In this document: piece by piece, positions 57,000 through 64,000 of the stretch
How positions within the stretch are numbered: the stretch's first letter is position 1
How the letters are laid out: every line of letters begins with the position of its first letter
Made by a program: the position numbers and the translations under genes
Assembly: GCA_024500155.1 (NCBI GenBank)
Contig: CM044880.1
Location: 5,332,001-5,396,000, forward strand
DNA length: 64,000 bases
Reading direction: 5' to 3'
From: Chenopodium formosanum
Taxonomy: Eukaryota; Streptophyta; Magnoliopsida; Caryophyllales; Amaranthaceae
Notes under the pieces: generated by a model
What the model was told of the DNA's origin: nothing
Database searches by the model: none
What the model saw: only the letters and a program-made list of their open reading frames with translations

Positions 57000-58178
57000 A
57001 CCGAACCCGACTTGAACCGAATTTTACCCAACCCGTTTTAACCTTTCAAAACTCGAATTTAACTCGACTTGTCACTAACCTAACCTGAATTCAACCAAAC
57101 CCGTTCCTAACCCGACCTGAATTTAACCCAATATGTTACTAACTCGACCCAAAATCAACCCGACTTGTTACTGACCTGACCCAAATTCAACCCGACTTGT
57201 TATTGACCTGACCCGAATTTTACTATACCTATTACTTACCCAACCCAAAAATTCATCCCGATTTGTTACTAACCCGACTCGAAATTAACACGATTTGTTA
57301 TTAACTCGACCTAAATTCAACCCAAATTGTTCCAGGCCCGATTTTAAATCACCTTAAATGCAATTTAGACTGCCTTATTATTGTTGATCAAAGCATTTCG
57401 TCTAGGGAGACCAAGTCGGTCCAGGCCAGCAAAAGAAAAGAGCATCATCCTCAAATTTAAGAGTTAAATAATAAATATAGTATATATTTGTTGTATGGTC
57501 AAAGAAGATAATTATCTTCCTAAATTATAGACTATAATTCCCTAGTATATTGCCATATATATTATAGTCAAAGGAAATAATTAGCTTGATAAAAATGATA
57601 ATTATCTATTTATAATTAGTTGAACCCGAATATGACCTAACTTGGAAATGACCCGACCTCATTGTAACCTATAAATTATTGACTTGAACATAACACGACT
57701 TGAATTCGAGAATGACCCGACTTGGAAATGGTCCAACCTGATTATAACCCTCAAATTATCGACTTGAACCGAACCCGACTTGAACTCGAAAATGACTCGA
57801 CTTGAAAATGACCCGACCTGATTATAATCCGCAAATTATTCAATTGAAACAAACCCAACTCAAGCCCGAGAATGACTTGACCTGATTCTAACCCGCAAAT
57901 TATTTACTTGAACCGAACCCGACTTGAACCCGAGAATTACCCTAACCCGTTTTAACCTGTGAAAACCCGAATTAAACCCGACCTATTGTTCACCCGACCC
58001 GAATGTAACCCAACCTGTTAATAACCTGGCCTAAACCCGACCCAAACCCGATAAGAAGTATAACCCGACGTGACCCGACTCAAGCATGACCCAACCCAAA
58101 CCCGACCCGCATAGGTTATGGAATTAATCTGAATTGACCCGACCCTCTCTTACCTGTTTACACGAATTGACAGTTCTA
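57000..58178. repeat. CCCGA-rich degenerate minisatellites with a hAT-like right end
   Basis: From about 57000 the satellite gives way to repeated AACCCGAC/GACCCGAATT motifs, about 42-bp period to 57330. After an AT-rich gap, a second series of about 85-bp period runs about 57605-57960 (units containing AACCCGACTTGAA...AATGACCCGACCTGATTAT). The block ends at 58178 with CGAATTGACAGTTCTA, which in reverse resembles the TAGnnnTGnCAATTCG ends of the hAT MITE at 4020. A left end and target duplication were not found. Confidence 0.55.
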
Positions 58179-59431
58179 GTACCAACCAGTCAACAACTCA
58201 TATGGCCTTTCTTGGTTCATAGTAAGCAATCCATCTCTTCTTCTCCGAGCACAAAATTGTCGAAAATCATCTAAAAGTGAAGGCTGTAATCCGTTCCGCA
58301 CTATTGAACGATTTTTGAGAAATTTTTACAAAATAAATGAATGTTGGTGGTATTCATAACAATTGATTTAGAACTATAATAGGCCTAGTAATAAGTATAT
58401 ATAAAGTCTCTATACTTTTTTTCTTTATTTGTTGGTGTATAAAATCTTGATACTAATTATGTTTGATTATATGACTTAAAAAATTATACTACCTCCGTTT
58501 CTTTTTAGTTGACACGTATTCCTTTTTAAGAAGTTTTTCTTAGTTGACACGTTTTCTTTTGTGGTAACCTTATACCTTGCATTCACAAGGTACCCCACTT
58601 GCTTTTTCATTCTCTCTCACTCTCTCTTATGTCCTTAATATATGTGCCTAAATATAAATGGAGGTAGTAGTATATAGTGATTTAATATAGATTAATTCAA
58701 TCACTAACTCAGTGGTCTATTATGGCGTTGGAAATTCTTCATTACATCATCGTAACCAAGCCCATCCATTATCATAAACATTTAGCCCATATTAACTTCC
58801 TTTAGCTAGTGTCATAAACTCATAAATGTCCAAAGTAGAATTGAGGAAGGTGTAGTTAATTAAGGGAAGGATTTTTGTGTGTACTCACGTGTGTACTCGC
58901 GTGTTACCAGCTAAATTGATAACATTAAGGCAAAATGGACGATTCCTATTACATACATATGGATAATCCTTCATAGATTTGCCATAACCAAACCCACCCA
59001 TTAATGCCTATATTCTCATGCTTGGCAAAAATAAGCACAAACATTATTGATTGAAAATCATCACTTTGATGCCACACCGTTCCCTGTCATTGGAATTGAT
59101 TTCCCTCTATTTATCAAATTATCAAATTCATAAACACAATCATGTAATAAATGCCCCTAATCGCCAACACAATCAACATTTTCAATCATTAAAGGACGGG
59201 GTAGCAACCAGAATCATGAAAAAATAAAGCACTTCCTAATAGAAATTTTGCATTCTTAACACACTGAGCATAGAGGGTTCAACGACAGATATTAAATAAG
59301 TTCTCAAAGGCTAAGTTTTCTAGTCGAGTATTTTGCCTCAAAGAAAGGTCTCAAAAACAAAATTATCCTACAAGATGATAAACAAAACTAGCTGCCCATA
59401 GCAACCATAACAGATGTACTAACGAGAAAAA
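58179..59431. other. Gene-free interval upstream of the eS25 3' end
   Basis: It contains one MITE (58489-58667) and the 3' UTR region of the eS25 gene near 59250-59431. No other gene was seen. Confidence 0.5.
58489..58667. mobile_element. Stowaway-like MITE, 179 bp
   Basis: The left end CTACCTCCGTTTCTTTTTAG and the right end in reverse, CTACCTCCATTTATATTTAG, are inverted copies. TA duplications lie at 58487-58488 and 58668-58669. It is a sister copy of the element at 981-1154. Confidence 0.85.
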
Positions 59432-61074
59432 TTAAGCAGCAGCAACTGCTTTCTCATTGGTTGATCTGGTGTAAATCTGCAAGCTTGAGTGATGAGCTAC
59501 CATCTTAATAGCACCTCTTGTCACGAGCTCTCTGATGGCCCTCCTTGCAAGGGATCCATTGATCTGATAGAACAAAACCCAAAAACGTTTTAGATGAATC
59601 AGTAAAAGGAATTAGTGTAGCTAAAATTTTGATGTTGCAAAGATAACTTAAGACTGACATCAGCAACATAACATTGATCTCAGGGCTAATCAGCAACAGC
59701 TTAACATTGCCATAAGAACTTACTACTTTCATATACTTAACAGCTATTTCAATCAATACTAACCAAGGAATAGGCAGAAAAAACAATAAAGCTGCAGGAA
59801 ACATCACCAGGTTCCCATCCATAAATAAGTCATAGTATACCCGATGAGATGGTCATTTCAATTTAGCTTGATCAGTCACTCAGTCTCACTCCAAAATAAA
59901 ATCAATTCCAATGAAATGATTAAGGTGCCCCTCCTCTCAAAGGGATTAAAAAAAAGTAAACAAACACCTCTCCACTACGCGATTTGTTAAGCAAAATAAC
60001 ACTCACAGTCAAACTACATGAATAACTCACCCATCAAACAATCTAATTGCTTCATTGTTTAACCTTATCATATACTTAGTTCACACTATATGAAATCTCC
60101 CAATATTAGTCACTAACAAATCTCGAAAATCATAAATTCCGCAAATCAATCTTTTGTGTATATCAATCAAAATTGTTCACCTCACATTGCTTTATAACAC
60201 AACCAAATGCAATACAAAAGACGAAAAACTACAACTACAAACAGTAACAACTGGCCACTTAATTATCATGATAAGTATTGCCTTAATACATTCGCAGTAA
60301 TCTCTAAACAAAATAACTAGAAATGAACACTAAATTCTGACTAAGAAACCATAAATCCCACAACAATTTCATTGTCCCTAATCAAGAGAAAATCATTGGA
60401 AACCCATCAATATTGATAAATGCACAAACACCACTCCTAAACACACTACTACATATCGTAATATAAATCAAATAAATCAGATCACATAATAAACACCTGT
60501 TTTATTCTTTTTTAATATATTTCAAAACCCTAACTTACACAATCAAGTCAAAATACCCAAATTGATTACAAACCCTAACAAATATCTGAACTTCAAAGCA
60601 AAAAAATCAAATCAAATTAAAAACAAAAAGAGTGAGATGAAATTAAAGAGAAACCATACCCTGAAACGCTCAGAAAGAGTAGCAGCAGTAACGACCTTTT
60701 GCTTAGCAGCTTCAGAAAGAAGCTTGTCAAAAGTAGCGTTATCAAACAACACCAAGTTGTTCACCTTTTCCTTTTGCTTTCCCTTACTCCACTTCTGCAA
60801 ATTTTTACCCAAAAAAAATCTATTAATCTCAAATTAAACATACAAATTATCAAAGATAAACAAATTAGGAAATGAATTATTAAGAAATTAACCTTCTTCT
60901 TTTGCTTTCCACCTCCAGATTTAGCCGGTTTTGATGAAGGCGCAGCCTTGGTATCCTTCTTTGGAGCCTGAAAATTAATCGAAAAAAAACCCAGAAAATT
61001 AAAATCGAACATGAAAATCGAAGATCAAATCTCTGAAATTAGAGGAGAGAGAATTAGAGAGAAATGAATACCAT
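59432..61074 (-). CDS. RPS25: 40S ribosomal protein S25 (eS25)
   Basis: Exons 61074-61072, 60967-60893, 60794-60660 and 59563-59432 join into 114 codons. Exon 1 contributes only the ATG. Then come APKKDTKAAPSSKPAKSGGG and the basic KQKKK, KWSKGKQKEKVNNLVLFDNA, a winged-helix part with AAKQKVVTAATLSERFR, and INGSLARRAIRELVTRGAIK ending STNEKAVAAA. This is the whole eS25 protein of the small ribosomal subunit head, near its usual length. All introns are phase 0 with GT-AG borders; the last is 1096 bp. An intron directly after the start codon is common in plant ribosomal protein genes. Telo-box and site II motifs lie upstream. Confidence 0.96.
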
Positions 61075-61147
61075 GGTTGATAAGAGGCAGAACTACAATG
61101 AAGAGAGAGAAAGTGAAGGAAGGATATAATAAAAGGGGTGAAGCGAA

Positions 61148-61156
61148 TTAGGGTTT
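61148..61156 (-). promoter_or_regulatory. Telo-box upstream of RPS25
   Basis: AAACCCTAA on the - strand, about 75 bases before the ATG. Such boxes are frequent near transcription starts of plant ribosomal protein genes. Confidence 0.65.
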
Positions 61157-61205
61157 TAGATGAATATATATTCCTGTTTTTTAGGTTATGAAGGGTTATT
61201 GGGTT

Positions 61206-61211
61206 TGGGCT
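61206..61211 (-). promoter_or_regulatory. Site II-like motif upstream of RPS25
   Basis: TGGGCT (matching TGGGCY) on the + strand, 50 bases beyond the telo-box. The pairing of site II with a telo-box is characteristic of TCP-regulated growth genes; binding here is inferred. Confidence 0.45.
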
Positions 61212-62319
61212 GCGTGAGTTTTAATATTAGGGCTTTTGATAATATGGGTCTAGGACTTGGACTCTCTTTAGAATTGGTATTTGATTCAATCTCAAACTCT
61301 GATACAGTTGTTCGTTTTATGTCAAAAATCAGAATATGGATCTAGTACTAACTAGTAACCACACCAACATAGTGTATTCTGTATAAGACCTATTCGGTAT
61401 CCTCTTACTAAACCTGTTAATTATCGACTCGTCCGCACATCCGATCAGAAGTCGACCCATTTTTGTGGGTTTTGAACATAATTCTATGAACCGTAATCCG
61501 ATTTAATCCAAACTTGTTTAAACCCAATAATTTGTAGGTCAAACCCAACCCGAACCCATCCCGTTGACCGTTTTTATGTTTTATTTGAAAATTAATATCT
61601 TTAGTCTATTGGTTGAGTTTGATCATTTATTTACCATCCGACATTCATTTCTCTATCTCATTTTTCCATTTCTTAAAATTATTGCTCAGATCCACACTAA
61701 CAACCTTGTACATCAACTATCGACCTACACCAATTGCATCTGCATAATTTACATCACCTTTATGCCACGTTGGCCTGGTCTGTTTCTTTAATGTTTAAAA
61801 GCTAGTTTTTTTTTTAATTATTATTATCATTTTTTATTAATTAGAAATTAGTGTGCTTTGGTGACGATTTAAATTATGGAGTAGGCATGTAACGGCTAAA
61901 AACAATATCGGTGATAATTTTCGATTAAAAAAATAGGGAATAAAAAAAAGGTAAGCTTAAAATATCGTAATTATTTAAAAATTAGTCAAAAATAAGTTAA
62001 ATAAAAAAAAAATTATTCTAACCCCGTTGGGTTGGCCTACACCTGAACCTTTGGGTTAATTTTGAGCATTACTCGATCTGTGACCCGAAGTGACCTTACC
62101 TAAGATAACTCCTGACCCGACCCAATTGACCCGATTGATAGGTCTACTTCTTATTATTAACTTTAGGATAGACAACAAGGCAAGTATGAAAAAATTTTGC
62201 GTTCGGAATCACAGGGAAACGGGTATAAATTGTTGGACATTTCATATAACTTTCTGAACATCAAAATATTACATCAGTTTTTGAAGATTTTATTATACAA
62301 CTCTTGTTTATTTATTTAC
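61212..62319. other. Gene-free interval with scattered ACCCGA motifs
   Basis: Patches near 61430-61570 and 62020-62150 carry AACCCGA/GACCCGACCC strings like those at 57000-58178, perhaps from the same element family. No gene was found. Confidence 0.45.
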
Positions 62320-63538
62320 GGAAAATTGTAAACTAATAATCCCACCTTTAGGTGGTCTTCCACAAACAATCCCACCTTTCTAAAATCCAGTTCAATCCCA
62401 CCTTTAACATGGATCTTCCATTAACGATCCCTGACCGGTTGGATAGCTTTGGTAACCGGTTTTCTTAGGTTATAAGACACGTGTTGAATTTTAATAGGTT
62501 AATTCAAATTTTTAATAATAATATATAATAATAAAAAAAAAATAAAAAAAAAAACTAATAATAAAAAAAAAAAACCAAACCCCCATCTCCAGCCCCGACA
62601 CAGCCCCACCCCCGCCACTGCTTTCCCCTCCCCATTGCCGCCCTTGTTTTCCCCGGCAACCCAACCCAGCCCTCAACTCACCATCGCCGCCACCAATGTC
62701 AATGAAAACCTTCCAAATCTACCGCTAGAACCTCGACTCCTTCGAAACCCGAGCTCAAAAACTATGATCTTCTGGGTTTAATTTCAAGCTAAAAATTGAA
62801 TTTAGAGGTGATTGGGGCTGCCAGGGTTTACTTTTAAGGGCTGAGGGTTTAGTTTTCAGGCTGGGTGGAGGTTTTTCGTCGGGGTGGTACTTGGGTTTTG
62901 TGGGGCTGTAGGCGTGGGTTTTGTGGGGGTGGTGGGTTTTGTATAGGTGGGTTTCATGGGGTGATTTTTATGGAGTTTTTCAGGCTAAGGGTTGAGTTTT
63001 TAGGGCCAATAGGAGTTATTTGGGGCTGTGGGTGGTGTTTTCGAGGTTATCATTGGTGTTTTTGGGGCTGTGGGCGGTGTTTTCGGGGGTGTTGGTGGTT
63101 TTGGGGGCTGTGGATGGTGTTTATTTTGGGGCTGTCAGTGGTGTTTTCGGGGCTGTGGGTGTTTTCGGGGCTGTGGATGGTGTTTTCGGGGCTGTGGGTG
63201 GTGTTTTCGGGGTTGTGGGTGGTGTAATTTGAGTGAGGCTCGGGTTTTGGGGGTGGTGATGGTATTCCGGCGTGGTTGGGGGTTTCGTAGTGGCCTAATG
63301 GGTGGAGGTGGCGGTAAAGGGTGAGGGTTGGGGTGACCACGGTGGTGGCTGGTGGTCGTAGAAGAGATTAAGTTTTTAAAATAAAGGGATTTTTTTTTAA
63401 CCTGTTTAACAGGTTGTAGGTCAAAGGGATTGTTAGTGGAAGATCCCTAACAAAGGTGGGATTATTTCTGGAATCTCAAAAAGTGGGATTGTTTGTGGAA
63501 GACCGACTAAAGGTGGGATTATTAGTTTACATTTTTCC
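62320..63538. mobile_element. Non-autonomous MULE with about 125-bp inverted ends
   Basis: Both ends begin GGAAAA and continue as inverted copies (TGTAAACTAATAATCCCACC) with three staggered AATCCCACCTTT motifs. The flanks TTTATTTAC (62311-62319) and TTTATTTAT (63539-63547) are a 9-bp duplication with one mismatch. The interior is C-rich on the left and G-rich on the right, with a GGGGCTGTGGGTGGTGTTTT minisatellite. No transposase is present, and the open G-rich frames are glycine-rich repeats, not a known protein. Same architecture as 4378-5359. Confidence 0.8.
63015..63225 (+). repeat. G-rich minisatellite inside the MULE
   Basis: Repeated units of roughly 30 bases, based on GTTTTCGGGGCTGTGGGTGG, six or more copies with variation. 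The several G3-4 runs per unit give G-quadruplex potential. Confidence 0.75.
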
Positions 63539-64000
63539 TTTATTTATTTATTATTATTATTTTAGCTTATCAATATTAAACATGCCAACTAATTTGTAAA
63601 AATATATATTTTTTTTGACAAAAAATAAAATATTTTACTTGTACTCCATATACGTAGTGCTCCCTTTATTTTTATTTAAATGATTTAGTTTGACTTTGAC
63701 ACTATTCACCTGCACGGCTGCACCACTTTAACCATTATTTGTGTTTTATATGTAAGACAAAATATGATCAATGAATACTTGTTAGAATCGTCTCGAAGTA
63801 TAGCTTTCAAATATCCACTTTTATAATTTATACTATGTACTTGTTAATAATTAAAAGGTTAAAACTATATGCAACCCTTAGACTTGCAAATAAAAAGCTA
63901 AAAGTGGAAAGAATAGATATCTATATCTATATTTAGTCTTTAAAAACTCTAACCATGATACACACATGTCTTCATCCTATGTTCTCTTTTCCAATCCAAT
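63539..64000. other. Gene-free right edge of the window
   Basis: AT-rich sequence; no gene or element ends were recognised, apart from a CTCCCTTTATTTTTATTTAA stretch at 63660 that could be one end of a Stowaway MITE. Confidence 0.4.

Noticed and set aside
59505..59822. 105-codon - strand frame reaching into the last RPS25 exon
   Set aside because: It runs through the 1096-bp intron; the true exon 4 starts at the CAG acceptor at 59564-59566.
62865..63324. Glycine-, cysteine- and valine-rich open frames of up to 120 codons
   Set aside because: They are translations of a G-rich minisatellite in the second MULE, open in several frames at once.

Overview
This is nuclear DNA from a flowering plant, very probably a eudicot. 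Genes have short GT-AG introns, the DHFR and thymidylate synthase are fused in one gene, there is a SABATH methyltransferase and plant-type AAA-ATPases, and the intergenic space is full of plant MITEs and retrotransposons. The overall style (Retand-like Ty3/gypsy element, (TGAAC)n-ended MITEs) suggests Caryophyllales, possibly Amaranthaceae, but that is only an impression. All introns and domain calls were made by eye from the sequence.

Layout. Bases 1-172 hold the last exon of an unrecognised + strand gene. A compact 8-exon + strand gene (1761-3729) of the plant-mobile-domain/Ulp1-associated kind follows. Bases 3.9-7.1 kb are a pile of small DNA transposons (two hAT-like MITEs, one nested; a MULE with long inverted ends; a TIR element ending at the next promoter). 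The bifunctional DHFR-TS gene (7549-10641, +) has 10 coding exons and an E2F-like site upstream. A young 5-kb non-autonomous Copia-derived LTR element (11007-16045) comes next, its end only 42 bp from the stop codon of the first of two tandem AAA-ATPase genes (16088-17622 and 18891-20407, both -). A complete SABATH methyltransferase gene (21155-23069, -) lies beyond, and a 141-bp copy of its 3' coding end is glued to the stop codon of the second AAA gene. The unit SABATH-then-AAA was therefore duplicated and one SABATH copy was almost entirely lost.

Bases 23-33.7 kb are gene-poor: one single-exon DUF4408/DUF761 protein gene (27213-27890, -), MITEs, simple repeats and a SINE relic. Bases 33767-45608 are a complete Ty3/gypsy Tat-lineage (Retand-like) retrotransposon with identical 411-bp LTRs, an intact 1959-codon gag-pol on the - strand, and an intact, spliced 1037-codon gene on the opposite strand.

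Bases 45908-50735 are a Tourist-like element whose (TTA)n core has been invaded by a 4.1-kb non-LTR retrotransposon. Its single ORF has N-terminal zinc fingers, a reverse transcriptase and a C-terminal restriction-like endonuclease (RLE), not the N-terminal APE endonuclease of usual plant LINEs. Bases 50.8-57.0 kb are a satellite array of 17 monomers of about 321 bp, one of them split by a 795-bp CACTA element. Bases 57.0-58.2 kb are degenerate CCCGA-rich minisatellites. The ribosomal protein eS25 gene (59432-61074, -) follows with telo-box and site II motifs, then a second long-TIR MULE (62320-63538).

The cellular genes do not form one pathway. DHFR-TS serves folate/dTMP synthesis, eS25 serves the ribosome, and the SABATH and HSR4-like AAA genes both suggest hormone or defence responses. 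The strongest candidates for something little described are the RLE-type retroelement in TAA repeats and the antisense spliced gene inside the very young Retand-like element.
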